Source: Agarophyton chilense
Lineage: Eukaryota > Rhodophyta > Florideophyceae > Gracilariales > Gracilariaceae
Assembly (NCBI GenBank): GCA_030374765.1
Contig: JARGXX010000109.1
Span: 904,838 to 968,837, forward strand
Length of the DNA: 64,000 bases
Reading direction: 5' to 3'
Translations under genes and position numbers: made by a program
Shown here: piece after piece, positions 34,606-45,988 of the stretch
How positions within the stretch are numbered: the stretch's first letter is position 1
How the letters are laid out: every line of letters starts with the position of its first letter
Notes under the pieces: model-generated
Told to the model about the DNA's origin: nothing
What the model saw: the letters and a program-made list of their open reading frames with translations, nothing else
The model's database searches: none

Positions 34606-34917
34606 TCATCCTTGATATGTTTGAGACGTCTTAAAACCATACAATTTATTTCTTTTTTGATTGGTCTCCATCAAATTAATGCCGGTACCAGCCATAAATA
34701 TGTTTTCTATTTCATCACCCTTCTTAGATTTTATTTTCATAGTTTGATTAGCATCCCATGTTTTATCTATTAATTCATCTGCAATTTTACAATGAAAAGT
34801 ATGCGGTGTAAAATTCAATGTGTTTCCGTGTGCCCTTTTAATAATATTCCAAGCATCAACTACTCACATCGCCAGCAAATAATTAGTTACTCTAAAGGAC
34901 CATTCTTTCACACCAAC
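34606..34917 (-). pseudogene. piggyBac-like transposase, C-terminal piece
   Basis: Reading leftwards from the solo LTR, the frame gives VGVKEWSFRVTNYLLAM, a TGA stop (34864-34866), then VVDAWNIIKRAHGN and a tail ending at 34606. The W-x-x-R-x-x-x-x-L-L...D-A-W-x-x-x-K pattern is the conserved segment after the third catalytic Asp of piggyBac transposases. The frame is the direct continuation of the piece at 35804-36006 once the solo LTR and one target copy are set aside. Confidence 0.7.
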
Positions 34918-35803
34918 TGTAGGACAACGCTTGGAGCGGAGACACCACGAAGATGTTCGGGATATTCCTCTCTTGAGCGACACGCCTCAGGCGGAGGAGA
35001 CGCGTCCCAGCGGTGCACAGAAACAGAGCCACTCTGGAAAGGAACGAAGAAGTCGGGTGTAAGACCGAGGTTAATCCAGCGGGATATACATAGAGTGTTT
35101 AGGTGGACACGGCACAGTCCGGGATGTGACCAATCCTAGGCGGAGCGGTACCACGGCGATTGTCGGAAAAGAAGCGCGGAAACACGCATATGAGGTGGAC
35201 GAGCAGGGTTAGTGAGGCGGTTACTCTAGAGAGCCAAAAAGAAGTACAAGAGGAAAACGGGGGCGAAACCCTATACAAGAGCGGGACTACGACGCGTTTC
35301 GGCGATTAAATATGAACCCACGGTGGTGGTAGCACTCTGGTTGACAGAAGGATGGATGAACTAACGTGCCACGGGCGCTGACGCAGTATGCGGTGAAGAC
35401 GCGCCGAAGGCGAAAAGTTCAGAGCCAAGACTCCCTCCTTGGTCTCCCAAGAGGTTGTTTACTGGGGAGCAGTGCTCAACCTCCTAAGTAGCGTGGCGCG
35501 CGGCCCCTGACAGTGGGCGCGCGCCCAAAAAATAGACACTACATAGCAATAGCGGAGCTAAATAAATACTAAAAACTACTAAATAATACTAACCATTAGG
35601 TAGAATCCGTGCCACGTGTGGCACGCCTCGCACTCGAGCGTCGGCATCCGTGCAGTCCACGTGTTCCACCAGTGTGCACTTCCGGTTTTAACCGGCCGTC
35701 AGCACGCAATAGCGGTATAGTTTGTCATAGCCCAAGCTAGTCATCAAGCGAGCGAACTCTCTAAGTCCTGCGAAGAAACCCCCTTGAAGGGCATTGTCCT
35801 TTA
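34918..35803 (-). repeat. Solo LTR of family A in the piggyBac-like gene
   Basis: The reverse complement starts TAAAGGACAATG and ends TTGTCCTACA, closely matching the 3' LTR of chromovirus A along its length. It is flanked by CCAAC (34913-34917) and TCAAC (35804-35808), a 5-bp target duplication with one later change. No internal sequence remains. Confidence 0.9.
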
Positions 35804-36006
35804 TCAACCTTCTTTTCCATATTCAAATCATCTTGACGTGACCTATTATGCCTATAGATTCTTGAACAACAAGAATAGAACTCCTCAAAAACCTCTGTAA
35901 TATCGATAGTAAGTGGAATTTTCTTTTTTACTTCATCATTTGCTCTTAATCTTTCACGAGAAATGGGAGTTTCTGGGTCGGTACTGCTACAGTTGCCGAT
36001 GAAATA
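35804..36006 (-). pseudogene. piggyBac-like transposase, middle piece
   Basis: About 67 codons are open without a stop from the chromovirus C boundary to the solo LTR: YFIGNCSSTDPETPISRERL and onward to YRHNRSRQDDLNMEKKV. This corresponds to the region around the third catalytic Asp in piggyBac-like transposases, with RQDD in place of GGVD. It was not visible as a separate gene because both ends are cut by insertions. Confidence 0.65.
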
Positions 36007-36622
36007 TGTCGTATGGTGGCAGAAGGGCTGACCTTTGGGGTTGTCAATATACTACACTGACCTTGTAGGTGATGGATGCGAGCGATCATCGGCCATGCAG
36101 CTCCGGGCGAGCTACCATCTAGGTGTTGTCAGCCACGTGTAGTGTTGACATGTACCTTCTGGTTGAGTAATTGATAGTAATTGTAATTGTAATTATTTTT
36201 ATTTTAGTACAGTAGTGGAGTGGCCACCTGGCACTGTAGCCAGTGCTGGCCAGGTCTCTGACACTAGGTCAGAGACCGTGGACCGTGCCTTGCTGGCACC
36301 TCCCGGGTGATCTGGAAAGTGCAGTCCACTGCATATAGGGAACTGCACCTCCCCCATCCTAATCTGATAAAGACAGGCACCACTTGGGTCACGACTATAC
36401 CTTTTGGTTGATTGTTTCTCAACTACCACACAGGCTTTCCCGCGCGTCGACGCCTACCATCTTTCACCTACAAGGTATAGGCTAGTTACCCCGCCGTTTG
36501 CCCCTGCGGGTTTTCACGGTGCCCTGTTACCATCGAGGTTTATTACGTCTATATTCTAAGGTTGAGCGTCACCACGCTCCCGAGTCAAGACAGTAGCATA
36601 CCCCAGAGGTGATTGTACGACA
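36007..36622 (+). repeat. 5' LTR of chromovirus C
   Basis: The 616-bp LTR starts TGTCGTA and ends TACGACA (7-bp inverted termini). It matches the 3' LTR at 46681-47315 and the truncated copy at 9371-9871. Confidence 0.93.
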
Positions 36623-36625
36623 TTT

Positions 36626-36638
36626 TGGTCTCCCGACC
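36626..36638 (+). other. Candidate primer-binding site of chromovirus C
   Basis: TGGTCTCCCGACC begins three bases after the LTR, as expected for pairing with the CCA end of a tRNA. The tRNA cannot be named from the sequence alone. Confidence 0.5.
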
Positions 36639-36685
36639 TAGAAAGTATTTTTAGGTTTCGTCGTACCTTCACGGTTCACACGAGA

Positions 36686-38980
36686 TTGCGAGAAGGATTG
36701 GACGCTCGTACACCTATTTGGTTTCAGGAAATCCCGCAAAGCCATACAGGATACCATAATTGGTCACAAATGGAACGACCTGAAAGGAATACCCGTTGTG
36801 CGAGCGCCCCGCCAAGCCATAAAGGTCTTAAAGGAGCCCCATCGTCTCACCCGATTCTGGAAACCCCCGAGGAGATGCTCCGGCACCCTCGGGACAAAAC
36901 CGTAAAGGTATATGGTCCGCCGCCTATGGCAAGGGAACCTCAACGGGAATTACCAATTGAGGTTGCAGCGGAGGAGCTATGGCCTCAGCTCGAAGAGCGA
37001 GCGAAAGCGCTCGTCACCCTCGCTGTCGAGGATGCATTAACCATAAAGGAGAAATCGGATACCCGGATGGTTCCGCCTTCAATGGACGTCGATGCATTTA
37101 CCGGTATTGTGGTTGACCGAGCAGCTCAAGAGCTATCGGACAGGATACCTGAAATGGTGAAACAGTATATCTTCACAGATGCTAGGGAGCATGTTTACCG
37201 CGCTGTGCAGGACCTTTGGGTTACCGAAGGATTCGCAGAATCCCGACCTACACAGGTGAACATCACAAAGCGCATACCACAAGGGTTCCAAATGGGTCAT
37301 TCCGCCCATTCCAAACACTTACCTACTGATAGTGAGTACCTAAAAGGTCCGAAGCAGAGTCAAGAGGTCCCGGGGAATGTAGATCCTCAAGACATTTACC
37401 TGCCACCAATTACAGGTCTCGTTCAAAAGGATACCCATGGAGGTGGTCCCAAGGACGATTCGTCTGACTCGTTGGATGAGTGACGAAGAAACCGAAAAGG
37501 GAAGAAGCGGAGGACGAAGAGGGGAAAGAATCGAGAGGATGATTCAGACCCCGACTCGTCAGGCTCCAGTTCCGATACGAGTTCATCGTCGGATGATGAC
37601 CTTAAAGGTAAGAAAAAGAAGACACCGAACAGGTCGACGGAGAAGTCGTCGAAGAAAACCCGAAATGGTAAGAAGCAATACAATGAGTCGCCCGACTCTG
37701 AGTCGGACACCGAAATAGACCTGGAGGTGCACCAACCGTTGAACGATATGTTCGCCAAAGCGGTTGACTACAGGACTTATCGGTTGATCAACAAGTCTTC
37801 TGAATACACCCAAGGGGTGGCTCAGAAGATTACTAAGCACCACAAGAAGCTCAGCTTTCAAATGTTTGACAGAATCTTCACAGGTACGGATCCTATTGCG
37901 ATAATTGAGTTTCTACAGAAGTTCAAGCTTGCATGTGACCAAAATGGTTTTTCCGAGGGCGCTGCTATTTGTCTATTTCAGTTTTACCTGAAAGGACGAG
38001 CATACTAATTGCTGCAGGATAGGCTCTTCGGCAATACCTCAGCGATGGATGAGGATGCCACAGAGATGTTGGAGTCATACCCAGAAGTGGTCAGTTTCCT
38101 TTTAAAAACATACGCCACCGATGAGGTTATCCAAGAGGCTTTTTCGGAAGTCTTCGGCTACCATCAAAGTTTTGGGAAAACCGAATCGGAGTTTTCGCTC
38201 GCGCTTTCGATTCTGGAAACCCGCTGTGGTAATGTGTTCACTAGCTCTCGGTTAAAACCGCCATTTGCCGACAATGTCGACAAAGCGATCCGTTCCTAGG
38301 TACGCAACTACCTGGCCACTAACCGAAAGGTAGACTACAATCGGATGGCTCGATACTACCAGGGCCTTGGAGATACCCTTCGGCTGGGAAAGAGACCAGC
38401 CGTGCCTCCAACCTCGAAGGATAAACCGAAAAGGTCGGTCTTGAAAATTGAAGATACCACAACCTCAGAGGGTAGCTCGCACCTCGAAGTACCTACAGGG
38501 ACCGCTGTCCACTTGGTAGCGACCCAGGGGCGGTTCTCGAAACCTTCGACGGTAGATAATTGGTCGTCAACGCGTACACGACACTCGGTACAATCGCCGC
38601 CAAGTGCGATGAGCTCGAAAAGGATGCCGGAAGCGAGCTCCCATAACTCGCCACCCACATCCTACGCCACTGCTCCTACCAACCAGATTTCAAAGCCCCC
38701 CTCAATGGTAACGCGAGACCCCCAAACTGGAGGCCTCGTTTTCTGGTTCTGTCTCGCGACAGACCATTTGGCAAACAATTGGGCTAACTTACCTCCGGGG
38801 ATGAAAGACCAGTTGATTCAGACTCGCATGCAGAATCACCAACGCCTCTATTGGTCTTCAACGCAAGCACCAGATAGGTTCCAACCCCGTACACCGGTAC
38901 AGGTCAATACCATCGAGGAAACACCAATTCTGGACTCAACCCCTCCCGTACAGGAGGAGAACACCGAACGGTTGGCGTAA
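36686..38980 (+). pseudogene. gag: gag of chromovirus C
   Basis: One frame runs through gag, broken by stops ending at 37483, 38008 and 38299. The N-terminal half is charged, and after the first stop a run of Lys/Arg/Ser/Asp (about 37490-37720) resembles a basic/acidic linker. The capsid-like part (FTGTDPIAIIEFLQKFKLAC) aligns with element A gag. The zinc knuckle near 38735-38780 reads FWFCLATDHLANNW: spacing is kept, but the first and last Cys are Phe and Trp, so two of four zinc ligands are lost. The frame ends TAA at 38978-38980, overlapping the next frame by one base. Confidence 0.85.
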
Positions 38981-39909
38981 TGGCCGAACCCAACCTGCAA
39001 GTGGAAGGCCAATCGATACCCAGAACCTTGAAGGTGGAAGAGAACGCTTCACAACCAGTTCCTGTTTCTCATATGAAGTACAACAACTATAAAGTACGTG
39101 CCTCAATGTGTTTCTCCGATCGCCTTGCGGTTCCATTCACCTGCGTGTTGGAAACGGGGGCCGGCCCAAACGTCCTGAACTCCCTCGTTATAGCTGCGCC
39201 GGTACTTTGGAACTTGAGCCGACCTCCCGACAACAACCCGCTTGTGGATGCAAATGAGCGCCCATTAAACCTTCGAGGTATGCTCACCACTGTGGTGCAA
39301 CTCGGAATCCTCAAGGTAAGACTGCTATTCTTTGTTGTCGACCGTTTACCGACAGACTGCCTACTAGGTACGAACTTCATTGACAGACATGTCAAAGCAA
39401 TCCTTCCTGGTTCCCATACAGTCGCCCTACGTCAGGGGGGACGAACTGCCATTTTAGGTAATACGGAAACCAAAAGGGGATGGTTCGTCAAACCGAAGAA
39501 GACGATATCCACCGAAACGGTCTCCAACAAAGTGCGCATTACCAAACAGGTTGTTATCCAGCCAATGCACCAAATATTGGTACCGGTGTCGTGTGCGACC
39601 CCTGGGCTGGTCATGTTACAAAACCATCCGAGGTTAGCACATCGACACCTCACCATGGTGGCCAACGGGATTGTCGACAACATCCCAAATCAACTCTTTC
39701 AGGTGTGTCTCAGCAACTTCAGCAGTCATGACGTGAAGTTTCCGAAAAATACCAATGTTGGCATCGCACTACCGGCACCGCAAGGGGTCTTCACGGTAGC
39801 TCACACTGATCTCGGCGAGGTCGCCCTTGATAAGGAAGGGGGTGCACAAATGCGTCCACAACCACAAAGCTTTGATAAATACCAACTTGGAAGCGAAAGT
39901 AACCGATAA
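38980..39909 (+). pseudogene. pol: Protease and pol N-terminal region of chromovirus C
   Basis: The retropepsin active-site strand reads TCVLETGAGPNVL, so Glu replaces the catalytic Asp exactly as in element A (VLENGAG). The second strand is DCLLGTNFIDRHVKAILPG. The rest (for example HRHLTMVANGIVDNIPNQLF) is the conserved domain between protease and reverse transcriptase, also seen in elements A and B. No stop interrupts this frame, which ends at 39909 after overlapping the reverse transcriptase frame from 39827. Confidence 0.82.
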
Positions 39910-41282
39910 GGCATCGGTAGACAAAGAAGAGAAACCGGGCCCTGAGAGGCAATGGAAAGATACAGTTCAGATCGGTGAAGAAAACGGCCAACTGCGGGGC
40001 CGTATTACCGACCTTCTGGAGAAGTTCGACACCATGTGGGCAGGCCATCTGGGCCAAATTAAGGCCACACAGCATGGCATCGAGCTCCTCCCTGACTCGA
40101 AGCCTATTTACCGACACCCATACCGTGCAGGTTCGAAGGCGAGAGAAGTAGAACTCAAAGAAGTGGAGCGAATGCTCCAAGAAGGTGTAATTCAACCAGC
40201 CAACTCAGATTGGGCTAGTCCCGTGGTTCTGGTTCAGAAGAAAGGGGATAACCGTATGAGGTTCTGTGTGCACTACAGGAGGCTCAATAGCGTGACCGTC
40301 AGGGACTCGTACCCGATACCCAGAATGGATGGGTGCATCGACTCCTTGGGAGATGCGCAGATATTTACCACGTTGGATGCCAATTGTGGTTATTGGGAGG
40401 TACCTGTAGGTGAGGAAGACCAAGACAAAACGACCTTCACGTGCCGTGTAAGTTTTTTTCGCTTCACGCGGATGCCATTCGGGTTGCGCAATGCTCCAGC
40501 CACCTTTCAAAGGGCGCTGTACATCATCGTTTCGAAGGTTAAATGGACAACCGCCTTTGTATACATTGATGATGTAATCATCTACTCCAGATCGGTAGAA
40601 GAGCATTTTGCACACGTACGCACCGTACTAACCCTCCTAGCTGAGGCAGGGGTGACACTGAAGCTACGCAAATGCGTCTTCTTTACCATAACGGTTGAAT
40701 ACCTGGGCCACATCATAAGCCCTGGTACCCCAGAGGTTGCGCCGAGCAACATTAGAGCCGTACAGGAGGTCAAGTTACCACGATCCCAGACAGACGTACG
40801 GTCCGTTATAGGTTTATGTAACGTCTATCGTCGCTTCGTGAAGGGATTCGCAAATAGCGGCCTCCCTCAACAAGAAGCTCCAGAAAGGTGAACCTGAACG
40901 GTTTGAGAATCTATCGAACGACGAAATTGATACCTTTGAGGAATTGAAAGGAGCGCTTTTGTCGCCGCTAATCTTAGCGTTACCGAAAACAGGTCTACCG
41001 TACACGCTGGATACAGATGCATATCATGCCCAAATTGGTTGTTCTCTCATGCAGGAGCAGCACAACGGAGACAAATTATCTATAGGGTATTGGAGCCGCG
41101 CTATGAATGAGGTGGAGCAGAACTACACCATAACCGAGAAGAAATGTCTAGCAGTAGTGTGGAGCATGTTGATGCACCCTCCAAACCTTTATGGTGAGCG
41201 CTTTACGTTGCCCACGGACCACGACGCTTTAAGGTGGATCCTCGGACTCGCACATGCGTCTGATAGAATTGCCCGTTAGAGG
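39910..41282 (+). pseudogene. pol: Reverse transcriptase and RNase H of chromovirus C
   Basis: The reverse transcriptase frame (39827-40891) shows HPYRAGSKAREVE, MRFCVHYRRLNSVTVRD, FTTLDANCGYWEVPV, RMPFGLRNAPATFQRA and the catalytic YIDD at 40562-40573. It shifts frame near 40860-40890 into RNase H: YTLDTDAYHAQIGCSL, TEKKCLAVVWSM and PTDHDALRWIL give the D-E-D triad. A TAG at 41277-41279 follows IAR, after which the frame goes on into the integrase. Apart from the shift, this is the best preserved part of the element. Confidence 0.9.
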
Positions 41283-42716
41283 TTGAGACTGTCGCACTTT
41301 GGATACGACATACGGTACCGTCCAGGTATCACGCACAACATAGCTGATGCTATGTCACGCTTAAACACCTCAGGGCTAGAGACAGAACCTGTGGACGATG
41401 ACATCCCTTGCTTTTTGGTGTCATCAAACCAAAATGGTACCGGTGAAAACCTAGAAGAATGTTGGGACTTACCCGAAGAAGGTGCCTTGCGGAACACCGA
41501 CATGGCAACGCAGATACTGACCCAAGAGGAAACGATCTTCATGCCCGTATCCCGAGAGGATTTTCTACAAGAACAGGCCCAGGATGCGTACCGCAGAACC
41601 CTGGCTGACCAAATTGGTTTCAAAGAATCACCATTCGATGTGGACCACAATGGGTACATCGTGAGAAAGTCAACCTTGGATGGTAGCCTTCAAAAGATGG
41701 TTCCGAAGGCGCTGCGCCCGAGAGTCTTGTACGTCGCGCACTACCCGCGACTCTCGGGACATCCAGGTGCCACCAGAATGTATTACACCTTGAGGCAACA
41801 GTTCTCTTGGCCTCATATGGCTCATGATGTCTATACCTTTGTAGGTCAATGCGAATCCTGTGTTCGTACCCGCGGTGGTATTCGAAAGCATCGAAAGTAT
41901 CTCAAGCTGTTTCCAGCAGCGGTTCCGCTTGAGTTTGTTGCGATAGACCTTCTACGACCACTTCGCAAGACCAAGAATGTGTATCAGCACATTCTACTGA
42001 TCACCGACAGGTTCTCGAAGCTCACGAGAGCGATGCCTTTAAAGGATGCGAAGTCAATAACGCTGGCGATCGCGTTCCTCAACAATTGAGTCTACCCGTA
42101 TGGTGCACCACTGTACCTACTTACCGATAATGTTTCAAACTTGGCATCGAAGCTCTTCGAAGCAGTCTGTAACCTTTTGGGTATCAAGCACTATTTCACT
42201 ACTACCTACCACCCGCAGACGAACGGACAGGTCGAGCGCGTTAACCACACCTTGGTATCAAGGCTACGGCACTATACGGAAGAGCACCAAACTGGGTGGG
42301 ATGAGCTGGTGCAACCGTTCACCTACTCCTATAACCTTCAGGTACACCGGTCAACGCAGACCACTCCCTTTGATTTGGTTCTTTTGCGACACCCCCCAGG
42401 TATTGTAGGGCAGGGAGCTCATACCACCAGCACTGCAGCTGGCGCACTGACCCCTGCCCAGGTCAAGAAAAATACCATTGTGAGGTTAGGGAGGGATCTC
42501 AAACATGTAGAGCGCCGCCTCACTGCAGGCCAGACGCAGTACAAGACCGACTTGGACCGTAGGGTAACCAAAGTGGTCTCTATATCTTCGGGACAATATG
42601 TCTACATAGACCACCCACCTTCAGGTAAAAGAGAACGACCGGGTGATGAAGCAAACGATGAAGCTATGGATAGAGATATCAATTCGAAGCTTCTACCCAA
42701 ATCAGTGAAACCTTAA
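41283..42716 (+). pseudogene. pol: Integrase of chromovirus C
   Basis: The RNase H end (YRPGITHNIADAMSRL) is followed by an intact HHCC zinc domain (HYPRLSGHPGATRMYY and later QCESC). The DDE core has VAIDLLRPL (first Asp), then a TGA stop at 42087-42089 after AFLNN, LLTDNVSNLASKLF (second Asp) and HPQTNGQVERVNHTL (Glu). All three acidic residues are kept, unlike in element A. The frame ends at 42716. Confidence 0.9.
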
Positions 42717-42722
42717 AAAGTA

Positions 42723-43275
42723 TTGAACGCATCAGACCACACCATTACGATTGAACAAGATGGAATACCGAATACAATATCAATTGACCGTATTACGGTA
42801 GCACCTGAAACGGTTCAACATCGCATTGAGGCATGGAGGCTCCTCAGCCCGAGAGCCCAGAGCGGTAGCTCTGCGCACTCGACCCTCAGAGGACCCCACC
42901 CCAATTGAGGTGAATGATGAACCACAACGGGATGATCCGGATTACAACCCTCTAACAGGGACGGCAATTGAACCTCAAACGGTAACAGCGGGAGCTCTCG
43001 ACCCGGCTCCCACAAACGAAGCTCCCAACTCGGAACACATGAACCCTCGAGGTAGCGCTCCCCCGAAAGATCAGGACCAAACCTCAGAAGAATTTCTTGT
43101 TGACCGTCTGGTGGGCCACACGCGAACCTACAATGTTCTGAAGTACACCGTCAGGTGGTACGGCTGGGGCCCAGAAGGGGACACCCTCGAACCCCCACCC
43201 GCGATATCCCCACACTTCCGTATCAGGTATTGGCGCCGTCGCACGAAGAAGATGCCTGCAGAGGGCGAACTTTAG
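42723..43275 (+). pseudogene. pol: Linker and chromodomain of chromovirus C
   Basis: After the integrase a frameshift leads to a proline-rich linker and a chromodomain core (EEFLVDRLVGHTRTYNVLKY then TVRWYGWGPEGDTLEPPPAI). The aromatic WYGWGPE segment matches WYGYGPE of element A. The domain ends at a TAG (43273-43275). A purine-rich AAGGAAGGGGGAGAAA at about 43297 follows directly; it resembles a polypurine tract but lies far from the 3' LTR. Confidence 0.82.
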
Positions 43276-43429
43276 ACCTTTGTGGCACTCAGGCCTAAGG
43301 AAGGGGGAGAAATGACGCCGTTCTCCGCAGAAGGTGGACGCATATGCGTGTCAGATGACCTACAAGGGAGGACACGAAAGAACAACCGAATGTAACATTA
43401 GAGGAGACAAGAAGAGACAACAATTTACT

Positions 43430-45523
43430 TTAAGAAGGAAACAATAAGGAAGTTAAGTGGCAGGCGGCCGCTACAAGAACCTCAAAGGTGAAGCGACAGA
43501 AAGTCTGGCCCCCAAATCCGGGAGTAGAAGGACCTGTCGGTTTAGGAGCAGTGGGATCAGGAGGACCAGTGTTATTGACTACCCACGGAGGAAAACTTGC
43601 AGAAATGGTAGGAGCCATCGACCTAGGAGGTAGCCAAGGAGCAGTAGCCCCGCCACTGGGGAGAAGAGTCGAAACCAAAAGAGGATGAACGAAAGGAACT
43701 GCCGGAGTGGGTTGCAAAACCGCGGGGTTCAAGTTAGCACCTAGAAGGGGATCCGTCAAAATATCAGATGGCGCAGCAGCAGAGACGCTTGCAAGATTAG
43801 CAACCTGACGGGTGGCCAGTTGGTACATGTCCAACTGTAACCGATTCCGGAACTCACCAAGTTGGTTCAGCGCCTTCCCGTATCGCGCATGGCACGGCAG
43901 CAAACCATCAAGGAGCGTTAATGCAGCAACCACAGAGTTAGGCTCAGCCCTCTGAAAGTTAATGACGCAAGACTGGCGAATTCGAGCCAGAAAACCGACC
44001 AGGGCCGGAGCATCCATCATAGGTTGAGGCGGAGGACCAGCAATACCCGTCAACAGAGGTTGAACCGGACCAGCAACCCGTGAGGGGCTCGGTTGAGGAG
44101 GAGACACATCCGCAGGGATAGGTGACTTACGATCTTGAGGTAACGGCTCGGACGGTGAAGGACCAGAATAACGACCAACCGGTGTCCCCACAGTACCGTG
44201 ATATGGTTCGGAGCTCGCGGGAGCTCCATAAACAGGAGGCTTTCCGGGATAATATTGGGCGTGGCGAGGCACAATCTCCCAAGTTGGGGGATCGAAAGCC
44301 TCCCAACCTTGATGGGAATCCCAATTGTAATTCTTGCTCTGCTCGAGATACGAGTCCAAATCCTTCACGTTATAATCGGTCCCCTCAGCGATTCTCTCGT
44401 AACCAAATCGGAAAATATCCTGGACAACCCTCGGAGGTATGAAGAAGATGCGACCTACAGGTTGAACACCATCTCGGTATATGTCAGAGTCGAGATTGCA
44501 ACAATCCAAATCGATACCGTAACGGGCGGCCTCCAGAGCCAGGATGGCAACCAACACGGTCCACTCCGAGAGGGCAACCGACCAAATGAGGTAATACCTC
44601 TCTAGGTTCTGGGAAGTCCGACTCCCTAAGTACGCCAAAACCAGCGGAGTGGGCACGCTCAGCGATAACGAAACCTCATGGCACTCCCACCACTCTTGTC
44701 GAAGCACGTACCAATCGCGTCTGTCCTTCGTAGGTTGTGAGAAGTACTCGACATTATGAAACATATGCATAACGCGAGTGTAAGAGTTGCGAGTGTGAAC
44801 GCGACTCTCCGTCGCTGCATCCTCGCCCCACCTACGACGGTCAGCTCAATTGATAGTGGTAAAATGCCAATTCAGGGACACCAAGTCAGGTGAAACCGGA
44901 AGGTAAGTTTCCGGAATAGACGAATACTGGCACACTTGAACCACCAATCGACGATAATAATCCAGCTCCTGTTTGATGCTCACATACGGCAAGTCGCTCG
45001 GATATATCGGCGGGATGAAATACCTCAAAGGTGTATGACGCTGCCGACTCTGGTAACATTCCATTCGAACCTGACGAGTTTGAGACTCTTGGTACCTTTT
45101 CTCCAAGAGCAATGCAACGAAGCGAAGGCGCTTGCAGTCCCAACGGGACAAACCCAAGTGGGTTTCCAATTGTGGTCTGGTAAGAGCTGTCGGCAATGAC
45201 GAATTCCCCACCGCCACAGGCCAATCGAGCTTCAACAGGTCATTGTGCGTCACCTGGTCGAAGGTAATACCAAAAGGTCTATACTGACTCGTCGTCCGGT
45301 TCGCCGCACCAAACGCGAGATTGGGAGCCCAATTGGTTTGTGTTGTCGGAGGAAATCCACCACTGCGTTGGTGTGGGTCAGCCGAGGTCCCAGGGGAGAA
45401 CTGTGTCGCGGGGACAGGCACGCTGCGAAAAACAATGTTTGTAGGCGTTCGAGAAGTCGAGCGGGTCACCCTCTTGGTAATACCCCCGCGTCCACGGCCA
45501 CGAGATGGGCCGATACCTGACAT
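43430..45523 (-). pseudogene. Antisense gene of chromovirus C
   Basis: One minus-strand frame runs from ATG 45523 (MSGIGPSRGRGRGG) to 43430, about 698 codons, with a single TGA at 44846-44848. Without that stop it would be one protein: a Gly/Arg-rich start, a middle with KRYQESQTRQVR and YFIPPIYPSDLPYVSIKQEL, then RRDWYVLRQEWWECHEVSLS, a hydrophobic stretch (YYLIWSVALSEWTVLVAILA), a proline-rich linker and a C-terminal helical part (QLDMYQLATRQVANL). The antisense frame of element A (6580-8243) has the same place, direction and motif order, with a stop at the same junction. I recognise no known domain. The gene probably has its own promoter in the 46000-46500 region. Confidence 0.7.
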
Positions 45524-45541
45524 GGTTGGGAGGGCCGTAGC

Positions 45542-45988
45542 TCAACCCGACGAACGAGGTGATGACTCGACCTCCACCGCCGCGGTGAACACCAGCGGGT
45601 ATTCATCGTTCTGAAGTGGAGCCTCCTTGGTCTGTTCTGAGGAGACGGCCAACGTATCCAACCTTTCCGGTAGTACCGACATCGACCTTTCAGGTGCAAC
45701 AGTTGCCACCGTACGGTCACGAGCGGTTCCAGACCTTTGAGGTATCGTGGAGCAGGACCAATCAGACCTTAAAGGCATAACTGCAGGGGTATCAATCCCC
45801 TCGGAATCGCCGACTTCTTCGACCTCAATGGTAACCGGCACCTCACGTCTCTCGAGCGCTGGTGCTGCTTGTGAGGACGACTCACCCCTTCCAGGTATCG
45901 GTGACGAATCCACGATGCGGCGCAAAGAGCATCGACGTGGAATCGAACGGGTTCGAACACGTGCTTGGAGGCGGCGCGATCCTGTCAT
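45542..45988 (-). CDS. Upstream antisense frame of chromovirus C, uncertain
   Basis: 148 codons lie in the same frame as the antisense gene and are separated from it by one TGA and five codons. The sequence is Ser/Arg/Glu-rich without motifs. In element A a 78-codon frame (8256-8492) stands in the same relation but overlaps the polypurine tract, and the two do not align convincingly. It may be a leader frame, a former N-terminal extension or chance. Confidence 0.3.
   Translation of the reverse strand: MTGSRRLQARVRTRSIPRRCSLRRIVDSSPIPGRGESSSQAAPALERREVPVTIEVEEVGDSEGIDTPAVMPLRSDWSCSTIPQRSGTARDRTVATVAPERSMSVLPERLDTLAVSSEQTKEAPLQNDEYPLVFTAAVEVESSPRSSG

Noticed and set aside
43296-43312. Purine run after the chromodomain of element C as the polypurine tract
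   Set aside because: The 3' LTR begins 3.4 kb further on and has its own tract at 46669-46680; it might be a second internal tract, but there is no evidence.
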